Below are positions 1 through 10,042 of a DNA stretch of 64,000 nucleotides, one piece after another. Numbering within the stretch: position 1 is the first letter of the stretch; each line of letters opens with the position of its first letter. A model generated the notes under the pieces. The model saw only the letters and a program-made list of their open reading frames with translations, had not been told where the DNA came from and searched no databases. Location: contig PLXW01000104.1 of the NCBI GenBank assembly GCA_003151595.1, positions 1 through 64,000 of the forward strand, in the 5' to 3' direction. This stretch comes from Myxococcales bacterium. Its GTDB lineage: Bacteria > Myxococcota > Polyangia > Polyangiales > Polyangiaceae. Both the position numbers and the translations under genes were made by a program.

Positions 1-1905
<1,905 letters not shown>

Positions 1906-1933
1906 CTCGCTCGCTCGTTTTCTCTCTCTCGAG

Positions 1934-1967
1934 AAGCCCCGTTCGGCGTCGTCCGACCGGGGCTTTC
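1934..1967 (+). terminator. Intrinsic terminator after EF-G
   Basis: Arms at 1934-1946 and 1953-1966 pair over 13 positions with one mismatch, around a 6-base loop, and run into a short TTTCTC tract. The hairpin sits 29 bases after the EF-G stop and before the next plus-strand gene, so it probably ends the translation-factor transcript. Confidence 0.8.
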
Positions 1968-2016
1968 TCATGTCCGTATTGCGAAGGCGGGGGTCGAGGT
2001 ACGCTCCGGCTGAGCC

Positions 2017-3000
2017 ATGAGTGACGAGCCTCGCAGAGCGCGACGATTCGATCCGCGTGTCGACGACGACGCTCCCGTCGACGCTCCCGTTACGCCGCCT
2101 CCGCGCGTGCCCGTGACCGAAACGCGCGCCCGCCCCCCCGCGATCGACGCGCGGCCTCCCGCCGTCCCGGTGAAAGCGCCGCCGGAGGTCCAGAGCACCG
2201 CGCTCGCGGAGATCGCCACGCTTCAACGGCAAGCGCGCGAGGCCGAGGCGCGCGCGACGGCGGCCGAGACCAAGGTGAGCGATCTCACGGCCGCGCACGC
2301 GATCGCGCGAAAGCTCCAGGACGATCTCAAAGAGACCCTCGACGCCGAGCGCAAGACACACGAGCGCACGCTCGCCGAGCTCGAAGAGAAGCACGCCGCG
2401 GCGCTCGAAAAGAGCGCGGCCGATCAGACGCGCGCGATCGACGAGCTGAAGAAAGACTTCGACGACGCGAAGGCCCAGCTGGCGACGCCGGCGGCCGCGG
2501 CGCGCGAAGCGGGCTCGCAGGTGTCGGCCGAAGGCGCGCCGCGCGCGCCCAAGTACTACGGCGCGCCGACGATCCCCATCGTCACCGCTCCCCAGGAATC
2601 GACGGGGCCCAGCAAGCGAGGCCTGCGAATACTGGCGCAGGTCGTCGTCGTCCTCCTCATCGCCGGCGGCATCTACCAGAACCGCACCGCGATGCGCCGC
2701 GCGATCTCGCCCATCGTGGACATGCCGAAGATCACCGGGACGCGCGAAGAGGTCGGACGGATCGTCGACTCGCTCAGCAAGGAAGAGACCCTCCACGGTT
2801 TGCCTGCGCCCGACGACCTCGGCGCTTACTTGCGCGAGAACACGCAGTCGAAGACCGGCGACGCGAGCAAAGATCTCTGGGAGACCCCGTTTCGTCTCGA
2901 GGTCACCGCCACGAGCTTCGCCGTCCGCAGCGCCGGCCCGGACCGCGAATACGAGACGGACGACGACGTCCTGATGGAGCATTCGCGCGCCCCGAAGTGA
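2017..3000 (+). CDS. Coiled-coil inner-membrane protein with a GspG-like C-terminal tail
   Basis: The 327-residue protein has no full-length match that I recognise. Residues 1-70 are Pro/Arg/Asp-rich. Residues ~70-165 are Ala/Glu/Lys-rich with heptad character (a coiled coil). A single membrane helix lies at ~208-226 (AQVVVVLLIAGGIYQ). The ~100-residue C-terminal domain ends with DLWETPFRLEV, then SAGPDREYETDDDV. That order (D-W-TP near the start, SxGPD and an acidic DDD tail) is the calcium-loop signature of type II secretion major pseudopilins (GspG), here without the prepilin N-terminal helix. I infer a cytoplasmic coiled coil tethered to a periplasmic GspG-like domain. The start ATG has no strong Shine-Dalgarno sequence. 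Confidence 0.75.
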   Translation: MSDEPRRARRFDPRVDDDAPVDAPVTPPPRVPVTETRARPPAIDARPPAVPVKAPPEVQSTALAEIATLQRQAREAEARATAAETKVSDLTAAHAIARKLQDDLKETLDAERKTHERTLAELEEKHAAALEKSAADQTRAIDELKKDFDDAKAQLATPAAAAREAGSQVSAEGAPRAPKYYGAPTIPIVTAPQESTGPSKRGLRILAQVVVVLLIAGGIYQNRTAMRRAISPIVDMPKITGTREEVGRIVDSLSKEETLHGLPAPDDLGAYLRENTQSKTGDASKDLWETPFRLEVTATSFAVRSAGPDREYETDDDVLMEHSRAPK

Positions 3001-3015
3001 GGGGCGTGCCGCGCG

Positions 3016-3858
3016 TCATCGCGAGATCGCGTCCATCGCTCGGCGCGCGAGCGCGTCCAGCAGCTCGCCCGTGCTCCCTTCGATCTTGAGCGCAGCGTGC
3101 TCTTCGCCGCGCACCGGTCCGCGGTTGAGGATCGCGACGGGGATCTTCCGCTCCACCGCGCGCCGCAAGAACCGGTAGCCGGAGAACACCGCCAGCGACG
3201 ACCCCACGACGAGCAGCACCTCCGCGGCGTCGGTCGCGGCGAAGGCTTCGTCGACGACGGCGCGCGGCACGTTGTCGCCGAAGAACACGACGCGAGGCTT
3301 CAGCACTCCGTCGCATCGCGTGCACGACGGGATCACGAAGCGCTCGATCCGATCGGCGGACAGCTCGGCGTCGCCGTCGGGCGCGGTCGGCGCATCGCGC
3401 GACGTCCACCCCGGGTTCAGCGCGAGGATGCGCGATTGAAGCGCGTCGCGATCCTCGAGCGCGCCGCACGCGAGGCACGTCACCTCGGCCAGCGCGCCGT
3501 GAAGCTCGGTGACGTGAACGCTGCCGCCCTTGCGATGAAGGCGATCGACGTTCTGCGTGATGACGTGCGCCACGACGCCCGCCCGCTCGAGCGCCGCCAG
3601 CGCGCGATGGCCCGCGTTCGGCAACGCGCTCCCCATTCGCTCCCACCCCAGCGCCGACCGCGCCCAGTACCGGCGCCTCACCGCCTCCGACCGCACGAAC
3701 TCCGGACCTTGAATCGGGTGTCGCGGAGTCGCGAGCGCCTCGGGGCTCCGGTAGTCGGGAATGCCGGATTCGGTGCTCAGCCCCGCGCCGGTGAGCGCGA
3801 CGACCGACTTGCCTCCGACGAGCGCGGAGAGTTGCTCGATCACGGATCTGCTGGTCAC
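3016..3858 (-). CDS. Sirtuin (NAD-dependent protein deacylase, SIRT4/class II-like)
   Basis: This 280-residue cytoplasmic Sir2-family enzyme removes acyl groups from lysines using NAD. The motifs are complete: GAGLSTESGIPDYRS (NAD-binding Rossmann loop), TQNVDRLH, the catalytic His in ELHG, two zinc-binding Cys pairs (CLACG and CTRC), and VVGSSLAV near the C terminus. The STESGIPDYR wording is that of class II (SIRT4-like) sirtuins, which often act on lipoyl- or longer acyl-lysine; the substrate is inference. I chose the GTG at 3858 because it forms a GTGA overlap with the stop of the upstream methyltransferase gene, so the two are probably translationally coupled. An in-frame GTG at 3843 is an alternative start. 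Confidence 0.92.
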   Translation of the reverse strand: MTSRSVIEQLSALVGGKSVVALTGAGLSTESGIPDYRSPEALATPRHPIQGPEFVRSEAVRRRYWARSALGWERMGSALPNAGHRALAALERAGVVAHVITQNVDRLHRKGGSVHVTELHGALAEVTCLACGALEDRDALQSRILALNPGWTSRDAPTAPDGDAELSADRIERFVIPSCTRCDGVLKPRVVFFGDNVPRAVVDEAFAATDAAEVLLVVGSSLAVFSGYRFLRRAVERKIPVAILNRGPVRGEEHAALKIEGSTGELLDALARRAMDAISR

Positions 3859-4568
3859 GGAGTCGGTTGTAGCGCAGCTCGATCGACGAGCGGCGAGCCC
3901 AGCAGCAAACGGTTCTTCGCCGTGATGGCGCGGGGGATCACCTGAGTCTGCACCGCATAGCCGTTCGCACGCAGGCGCGCGGCGCGCGTCGCATCGACCG
4001 CGGTCTCCAGATCGAGCCATCCGCGGAGGCCGCCTGCGTCGCACGTCTCCTCGTCGTGGCAGCAGGGGAGGAGCGCGACGCGCGCGCGCGCGGCGAGGAC
4101 GCGATCGATCACCGCGTCGGTCAACGCCCCGCAGGCGTGCGTCGCCACGACCACGTCGCCCGCTTCGATCGCCACGTCGGCGATCGCTCGCTGTTCGACG
4201 GCGACCCTCCCGGTGAGCCTCGGCCACGCCCGCACCATCGCCTCTCCAAGCGGCCCCGCGCTCGGCGGAAGGCGCGTGTCGATCGCCAGCGCCGACGGCG
4301 ACGTGTCGTCGAGGAGCAGCATCACCCACGCCACGAGCCCGTGCCCGCACGCGAGATCCACGACGCGCCCTCCACGGAACCTGCGCCGCGTCCGCCGCGC
4401 CACCTCCCACGCTTCGAAGAGCTCGCGCCGCGGAAGACACTCCGCTTCGCAGACGACGCGACCGAGCTTGTGAAGCAGCGTCGTGCCCGGGAAGCGCGGG
4501 AGGTCGCGGACCGTCAGCTTGATTCGACTCGAAGGATCGAACGAGGACTCCGTCGTTTGTATGCTCAT
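3855..4568 (-). CDS. Class I SAM-dependent methyltransferase (Methyltransf_32-like)
   Basis: The 237-residue predicted cytoplasmic enzyme has a Rossmann methyltransferase core. Motif I is VVDLACGHGLVAW, followed by the acidic end of strand 2 (LAIDTRLP), then VVATHACGALTD and LLPCCHDEE. The THACGALTD and PCCH pair is typical of the Methyltransf_32 group, several members of which modify RNA; the substrate here is unknown. The ATG at 4568 is chosen because the frame upstream runs into the divergent permease gene. Its stop overlaps the sirtuin start by four bases, so the two products are likely made together. Confidence 0.82.
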   Translation of the reverse strand: MSIQTTESSFDPSSRIKLTVRDLPRFPGTTLLHKLGRVVCEAECLPRRELFEAWEVARRTRRRFRGGRVVDLACGHGLVAWVMLLLDDTSPSALAIDTRLPPSAGPLGEAMVRAWPRLTGRVAVEQRAIADVAIEAGDVVVATHACGALTDAVIDRVLAARARVALLPCCHDEETCDAGGLRGWLDLETAVDATRAARLRANGYAVQTQVIPRAITAKNRLLLGSPLVDRAALQPTP

Positions 4569-4584
4569 CTTCGCCCGGCGCTCC

Positions 4585-5883
4585 ATGAACACGACCTCTA
4601 CTCTCGCCGCGACCGCACCGCCCGCTCTCGCCGCCACGGCTCGTCGAAAGATCACGCGCCGCCTTCTCCCGTTTCTCTTCATCATCTACACGACCGCGTA
4701 CATCGATCGCGTCAACGTCGGCTTCGCGGGCCTCGACATGACGCGCGAGCTGCACTTCTCGAACGAGGTCTTCGGCCTCGGCGCCGGGATCTTCTTCTTC
4801 GGGTATGCGCTGCTGGAGATCCCGGGCGCGATGCTCGCCGAGAGCTGGAGCGCGCGCCGGTGGATCGCGGTGACGATGATCGCGTGGGGCGCGCTCGCAT
4901 CGGCCACGGGCCTCATCCAGAACGCGACGCAGTTCGGAGTCGTTCGTTTTCTCGTGGGGCTCGCCGAGGGGGGATTCTTCCCCGCTGTGATTGTGTATTT
5001 GACGCACTGGTTCCGTCAGAAAGATCGCGCCAAGGCCATCGCCTTCTTCATGAGCGCCATCCCCATGTCCAACGCGCTCGGCGGCGTCGTGGCGGGGCGA
5101 CTCCTCGGCGTTCATTGGTTGGGTGCGTCGGGCTGGCGCTGGCTCTTGATCCTCGAGGGACTCCCCGCCGTGATCGGCGGAGTCGCCACGCTCTTCTATC
5201 TGACCGACTGGCCCAGAGACGCGCGCTGGCTCGCGGAGGACGAGCGCGAGTGGATCACGACAGCGCTGGAGCGCGAGCGCCGTGAGAAGTCCGCGGGGGA
5301 GTCGCACGTGCCGATCCTTCGAGCCATTCGAAGGCCGATCGTCGTCGCGCTGGCGGCCTCCTACTTCACGATCACGCTCGCCGGGTACGGCCTGGTCTTC
5401 TGGCTACCGAAGATGGTGCAGAGTCTTCACGGGCTCACGACCTGGCAGGTGAGCCTCGTCGCGTCGATTCCATGGCTCTTCGCGACGCCGGCGATGCTGC
5501 TGACGGGGTGGCACTCCGACAAGACCGGCGCACACAAGTGGCACGCGGCGATGACGACGTTCGCGTGCGCCGCCGGCCTCGCCCTCAGTCAGGTCCCCGG
5601 CGCTCCGACGCCCGTCGTCATGGCCGGCTTCTCGATCGCGGCGATGGGCTCACTCAGCTACTACCCGAGCTTCTGGTCGCTGGCGACGAACGCGCTCAGC
5701 CCCGCGGGAGCCGCCGCGGCGTTCGGGTTCGTCGTCCTCGTGGGGAACCTCGGCGGGTTCGTCGGACCGTACGCGATCGGGTACCTCACCGATGCGACCG
5801 GGAGCTACGCCGCGGGGATTTTGGCGCTCGCCGGAAGCGCGATCGCGTCGGGGGGGATTCTCGTCGCGCTGCGCGTACGCTGA
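4585..5883 (+). CDS. MFS transporter, anion:cation symporter (ACS) family
   Basis: The 432-residue inner-membrane permease has about 12 membrane spans. The N-terminal signature YIDRVNVGFAGLDM is typical of the ACS family (phthalate, tartrate, glucarate and hexuronate permeases), and FFFGYALLEIPGAML and RFLVGLAEGGFFPAVI complete the first half. A central cytoplasmic loop contains TDWPRDARWL, also typical of this family. It probably imports a small organic anion; the substrate cannot be read from the sequence. It is divergent from the methyltransferase with only 16 bases between the start codons, so the promoters must overlap. The ATG at 4585 is preferred because upstream in-frame starts would overlap the minus-strand gene. 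Confidence 0.88.
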   Translation: MNTTSTLAATAPPALAATARRKITRRLLPFLFIIYTTAYIDRVNVGFAGLDMTRELHFSNEVFGLGAGIFFFGYALLEIPGAMLAESWSARRWIAVTMIAWGALASATGLIQNATQFGVVRFLVGLAEGGFFPAVIVYLTHWFRQKDRAKAIAFFMSAIPMSNALGGVVAGRLLGVHWLGASGWRWLLILEGLPAVIGGVATLFYLTDWPRDARWLAEDEREWITTALERERREKSAGESHVPILRAIRRPIVVALAASYFTITLAGYGLVFWLPKMVQSLHGLTTWQVSLVASIPWLFATPAMLLTGWHSDKTGAHKWHAAMTTFACAAGLALSQVPGAPTPVVMAGFSIAAMGSLSYYPSFWSLATNALSPAGAAAAFGFVVLVGNLGGFVGPYAIGYLTDATGSYAAGILALAGSAIASGGILVALRVR

Positions 5884-6064
5884 GGCTCGAGGCGAGAAGT
5901 CCGATGTCACGGTTTGCGCCTCGCCTCCTTTCGGTCGCCTCCTTTCCGTCCCATTGCCTTGCGCCGCCACGATCTCGCTTGTCGCTCCCCTCCGCGCCGC
6001 CGTACACGATGCGGGTCTTCGAGAGCGGGCCGCGGGCACGCCGAAGCACGGGAGGTGGGCGTCC

Positions 6065-7921
6065 ATGGCGATGAAGCGCGACGTGCTGGGATTCCTTGCG
6101 TTGGCACCGATCGCGCTCCTCGCGAGTCGAACGGCGCGTGCGGACGTGTCGTCGCTCCCTCTGTCGGCCGAGCCTCTCGTGCAAATCCAGAACTGCCCGT
6201 TCGATCCTTTGCGCCCTCATCAGCTGCGCTGCCTCTCGAGTCGCCTGGTGCCGAAGTCGTACGCCGACGAGCTCGCGCTCCGTCCGTTCTCTCCGGCGCC
6301 CGACGCAGGCGCGGGGGTCGATGCGAGCGCCGATATCGGGTCGTGCAACGGGAGCGCGCCCGGTGGCGGCGGCGGCTCGGCGTCGGGCTTCGGTCCCGCC
6401 GACTATACGAAGATGTACAACATCGCCGCGTCGCCCACGGGCGCCGGGAGGATCGTCGCCATCGTCGACGCCTGCGCCGACGCGACGGTCGTGACCGATC
6501 TCGCCGCGTACCGGTTGCACTACGGCCTCCCTGTGCTCCCCGAGTGCGGCAGCGCGGCGGGCCATGCGCCGACCCCGAACGGTACGGCGTGCATCGGCGT
6601 CATCAGCCAGCGCGGCGACGGCGCGCTCCCGGCGCAAGACTCGGGGTGGGCCGGCGAGATCGCGCTCGACGTCGAGATGGTGAGCGCCGCATGCCCCGAC
6701 TGCAGCATCTTGCTCGTCGAGGCCGACTCGCCGAACTCGTGGGACCTCGGCCCGGCCGTGAGCAAGGCCGTCGAGCTTGGAGCGAGCGCGGTCTCGAACA
6801 GCTACGGCGCGCCGGAGGATCCGAGCGACCCGTACGGGCCCTCGTACAGCGACGGGCCGTACGTCCCGTATTTCCAGCACGAAGGCGTTCTCATCGCCGT
6901 GGCGTCGGGCGACGCGCTCTACAACAACGAGACGGGTCAATCGGGCGTGCTCGCGCCGAGCTTCCCGTCGACCATCGACAGCGTCCTCAGCGTCGGCGGC
7001 ACGACGCCGAGCAAGGGATCCGGCGCGGCGCGCGGCGGATACACCGAGAAGGTGTGGAACCAGCTCGGCGGCGGGACGACGAGCGGTTGCAGCAGCGAGA
7101 CCGCGAAGCCGGCGTACCAGTCGGGCGTCGACACCGGGAGCTGCGCCATGCGCGCCGACGTCGACGTCTCTGCCGTCGCGTCGAACGTCGCCACGTACGT
7201 CGGCGGCGGATGGACGCCCGTCGGCGGCACGAGCTGCGCGTCGCCCTTCGTGGCGGCGCTGCTCACGCGCGTCGGGCTCGCGTCGAAGTCGAACGCCTTC
7301 TTCTACGAGAACACCGCAGCCTTCTACGACGTGACGAGCGGCAACAACAACGCGCTCGGCAGCACGTCGTGCGGCGACGTGATGTGCCTCGCTGGAACGG
7401 GATGGGACGGTCCGACGGGGTGGGGCTCGCCGAACGGAACGGCGCTCGCCGATCTCGGCGCGACCGACGCCGGAGCGAGCGACGCCGGTCACGAAGCCGA
7501 CGCCGGTCACGCGAGCGACGCAGGTCACGGAGCCGATGCGGCCGGCGGTGAAGACGCGACGACCGGCGGCGGAAGCGACGCGAGTGACGACGCGACGCTC
7601 GGCAACGACGGCTCGGGCGGCGGCGACGACGACGCGGCGACCGGCACCGGTGACGACGCAGCCACGAGCGGCGGCGACGACGCCGGCGGAACTGGAAACG
7701 GAAGCAGCAGCGGCGGCGGCAGCGGGAGCAGCAGCGGCGGGCTCACCACCGGCGAAGACGGCGGATCGATCGCGGCCGACGGCGGCAACGGCGACACCGG
7801 GACGTCGAGCGGCTGCGGATGCGCGACCGTGGGCTCTCGGTCGACTCCGCGCGAGCCGGCGGGGATCGCGCTCGTCATCGGCGCGCTGGCGATCGTCGCG
7901 AGGCGCCGCCGGCGGGGGTGA
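6065..7921 (+). CDS. Secreted S53 (sedolisin) family peptidase with MYXO-CTERM anchor
   Basis: The 618-residue protein has a signal peptide (residues 1-22, ending ARADV) and a sedolisin catalytic domain. The Glu/Asp dyad is in GEIALDVEM, the oxyanion Asp is in AVASGDA, and the nucleophile Ser is in GGTSCASP. No separate pro-kumamolisin prodomain is visible; only ~110 residues precede the catalytic core, so it may be synthesised without a full prodomain. A ~130-residue Asp/Gly/Ser/Ala-rich linker leads to a MYXO-CTERM tail: SSGCGC, a hydrophobic helix, then ARRRRRG. Known biology: that tail is processed and holds the protein at the outer surface. Likely role: extracellular protein digestion in acid conditions. 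A second S53/MYXO-CTERM protein lies at 49367. Confidence 0.92.
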   Translation: MAMKRDVLGFLALAPIALLASRTARADVSSLPLSAEPLVQIQNCPFDPLRPHQLRCLSSRLVPKSYADELALRPFSPAPDAGAGVDASADIGSCNGSAPGGGGGSASGFGPADYTKMYNIAASPTGAGRIVAIVDACADATVVTDLAAYRLHYGLPVLPECGSAAGHAPTPNGTACIGVISQRGDGALPAQDSGWAGEIALDVEMVSAACPDCSILLVEADSPNSWDLGPAVSKAVELGASAVSNSYGAPEDPSDPYGPSYSDGPYVPYFQHEGVLIAVASGDALYNNETGQSGVLAPSFPSTIDSVLSVGGTTPSKGSGAARGGYTEKVWNQLGGGTTSGCSSETAKPAYQSGVDTGSCAMRADVDVSAVASNVATYVGGGWTPVGGTSCASPFVAALLTRVGLASKSNAFFYENTAAFYDVTSGNNNALGSTSCGDVMCLAGTGWDGPTGWGSPNGTALADLGATDAGASDAGHEADAGHASDAGHGADAAGGEDATTGGGSDASDDATLGNDGSGGGDDDAATGTGDDAATSGGDDAGGTGNGSSSGGGSGSSSGGLTTGEDGGSIAADGGNGDTGTSSGCGCATVGSRSTPREPAGIALVIGALAIVARRRRRG

Positions 7922-7962
7922 GGGACTGCTTCGCTACCAGCGTGGCGAGGCGTCAGCCTGGT

Positions 7963-8862
7963 CTAGGATAGCCGTTTCGCGACCAGCCGACCGACGTCGG
8001 CATGCGCGGCGTTCAGCGCTGGGAGCGGCGAGGGGCCATCGCTGAAGTACGACGCGATCACGATCGGCGCACGCCCCGGCGGAACGACGAACGCGCAGTC
8101 GTTGACCTCGCCGTTGGGCCCCGTGCCCGTCTTGTCTCCTACGGCCCAATTCGCGGGGAAGCCGGCGCGCAGACGATCGCGTCCCGTTTCAGAGGCGTTC
8201 AACCACGCGATCAACGTCTCGCGACCGCCTCGCGAAAGCACGTCGCCGCAGAGCACCGATCGCAAGAGCCCCGCCATCGCGTGCGGCGAGGTGGTGTCGC
8301 GAACGTCGCCGCGGCCGATCGTGTTGAGGGCCGGCTCGTTACGATCGATCCGCGTCACCGAATCGCCGACCTGCCGGATGAACTCCGTGAGCCCGGGAGG
8401 CCCGCCGACCTTTGCGAGCAGCAAGTTGGCGGCGGTGTTGTCGCTCTGAGTGACCGCCGCTCGCGCGAGCGCGCCCACCGTCATCGATCCGTCGGCGACG
8501 TGAGCGCGCGTCGTCGGAGCATGCTCGAGCAGATCGGCTTGCCCGTACGGGATGCGCTCGTCGAGCGAAAGCGCGCCGCGATCGACGCGCGCCAGCACCC
8601 CCGCCGCCAGCGCCCACTTGAAGGTCGAGCACAGCGCGAACCGCTCGTCTGCGCGATGCGCGACGAAGTGGCCGCTCCCTGTGTCGAGCGCAAAGACGCC
8701 GATGCGCCCGCCTACGGCCGCTTCTATCTTCGCGAGCGCGTCGCCCTCGCTTGGATGCTCGCTCGCCGGCGGAGCCGAAAGGCTCGTGCTCGGCGCGCAT
8801 GCCGCCGTGAGCGTCGCGCCGATCGTGACCAGCATGTCTCGCCGCGTCCATTCGCGTCTCAT
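7963..8862 (-). CDS. Class A beta-lactamase
   Basis: The 299-residue serine beta-lactamase hydrolyses beta-lactams in the periplasm. All class A motifs are present: STFK (active-site Ser and Lys), SDN in TQSDNTAAN, the omega-loop Glu in RNEPALN, and KTGTG. A Cys directly precedes the catalytic Ser (CSTFK), but the position after KTGT is Gly, so the Cys69-Cys238 disulfide of class A carbapenemases is not formed. The N terminus has a twin-arginine-like TRRDML motif and a weak lipobox ending AAC; export by Tat and possibly lipid anchoring are inferred. The gene converges on the S53 protease gene. No regulatory ampR-like gene is adjacent, so this looks like a resident chromosomal enzyme. Confidence 0.95.
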   Translation of the reverse strand: MRREWTRRDMLVTIGATLTAACAPSTSLSAPPASEHPSEGDALAKIEAAVGGRIGVFALDTGSGHFVAHRADERFALCSTFKWALAAGVLARVDRGALSLDERIPYGQADLLEHAPTTRAHVADGSMTVGALARAAVTQSDNTAANLLLAKVGGPPGLTEFIRQVGDSVTRIDRNEPALNTIGRGDVRDTTSPHAMAGLLRSVLCGDVLSRGGRETLIAWLNASETGRDRLRAGFPANWAVGDKTGTGPNGEVNDCAFVVPPGRAPIVIASYFSDGPSPLPALNAAHADVGRLVAKRLS

Positions 8863-9009
8863 CGTTCACCTCGAAGGCTGATCCGCAGCCGCCGAAGAGA
8901 ACGCCTCGTCGCGCGATCCTAATCCGCGATCGCACCGTCGCCGAGAGCGGCGCGCGGATCCATGGCGCGCGGCTCGGCGGGAGGGGGATACGATGATGCA
9001 TCGCCGGCA

Positions 9010-10041
9010 ATGAAGACCTCCGATGCCGCACTCCTCGACGTGCTCGCCGCGTGCCTGGGCGCAGGCGCTCCCTTGCCCGAGGCGCTCTCGCGGCTCGAGG
9101 TCGCCGGTCCCGAAGCGTCGCGGTGGGTGCAGCGCGTGCGCCCCTTCGTGCGGCCGGGGGGCTCGGTCGAGAGCGCGCTCTTTGCGGCGCGCGCCATCGA
9201 CGCCAGCGAGCACGCGTTCCTCGCGTCGGCAGTGACACCCGACGCTATCGCCGGGGTGCTTCACGCGCTCGTGCTTCGTCGACGGCGACGCGACGTGCTG
9301 CGAAGCGCGATCTTTCGCGGGCTCCTCGGTCCGTTCGCGATCGCGGCGCTCACGGTGATCCTCGACCCGCTCCCGAACCTGATCGGGAGCGGCTCGTACG
9401 TGGGGCCGGTCTTTCGCGGCCTTCTCGTGCTCGGGCTCATGACTGCGCTCGTCGTCGTCGGCGTGCCCGCGATGCTCCGCTCGCCGATTTACGGCCCGCG
9501 CGCCCTCGCGATTTGCGCCCGGTTCCCCGGCCTCGATTGGCTCGCGGCGCGTCACGCCGAGGCGGACTTCGTGACGATGTCGGCGCCCTTCGTCGCGCGT
9601 CCCGAGGTCGGGAGCGCGGGGCTGCTGGCGACGTCGGCGTTGCTCGCGTGGTCTCCGCTCGGACAACGAGTCCGAGCCGCAGCGCTCGGCGGTGCCACTG
9701 CGCAAGGAGCAGCTCTCGCGGCCGTCGCGCCGCACCTCTCGCTCGCGACCAATCTCTCGATCGTGAGCGGGACCGCTTCGGGTCACCTCGCCGCGCGTCT
9801 CACGGAGCGGGGCGAAGAGATCGCAGCGGAGCTCACGAAGAGTCTCCGCGTCGCCGTGCGCGTCGCGGCGTACACCTTGGTCGTGCTCCTCTCGCTCGGA
9901 AGCCTGGCGAGTATGCTCTCGCGCGCTCTGCCGGGCGCCTCGCTCCCCGGCGCCACGCTCACCGAGGAGCAGAAGGAGCTCGACGAGATCATGCGAGAGC
10001 TCGAAGGGCACCCGCCGACGCCACCACCTCCGAAGAAGTGA
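9010..10041 (+). CDS. Predicted membrane protein, GspF/PilC-like (T2SS F domain)
   Basis: The 343-residue protein begins with LLDVLAACLGAGAPLPEAL and a conserved ~70-residue cytoplasmic region. Then come two membrane spans (~107-125 and ~135-155), a soluble ~100-residue region, and a third span near ~300 (AYTLVVLLSLGSLASML). The order 'small helical domain with GxPLxxAL, then hydrophobic hairpin' resembles one F domain of type II secretion or pilus platform proteins. The match is partial and I could not find the second F domain, so this is inference. An upstream in-frame ATG exists at 8962. The start at 9010 overlaps by ATGA the end of a 6-codon open frame at 8993 that carries the only strong Shine-Dalgarno sequence. 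Confidence 0.6.
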   Translation: MKTSDAALLDVLAACLGAGAPLPEALSRLEVAGPEASRWVQRVRPFVRPGGSVESALFAARAIDASEHAFLASAVTPDAIAGVLHALVLRRRRRDVLRSAIFRGLLGPFAIAALTVILDPLPNLIGSGSYVGPVFRGLLVLGLMTALVVVGVPAMLRSPIYGPRALAICARFPGLDWLAARHAEADFVTMSAPFVARPEVGSAGLLATSALLAWSPLGQRVRAAALGGATAQGAALAAVAPHLSLATNLSIVSGTASGHLAARLTERGEEIAAELTKSLRVAVRVAAYTLVVLLSLGSLASMLSRALPGASLPGATLTEEQKELDEIMRELEGHPPTPPPPKK

Positions 10042-10042
10042 C

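Noticed and set aside
2988..3008. Short hairpin across the stop codon of the coiled-coil protein gene
   Set aside because: Only a six-base GC stem without a T tract; expected by chance at this GC content.
3859..5307. A long minus-strand open frame that continues upstream of the sirtuin
   Set aside because: It crosses the methyltransferase and the divergent permease in another frame, is Arg-rich and has no motif; it is a GC-rich shadow. The sirtuin starts at the GTGA overlap.
7963..8862. Carbapenemase-type disulfide in the beta-lactamase
   Set aside because: The Cys before the active-site Ser is present, but the partner position after KTGT is Gly, so the characteristic disulfide is absent.
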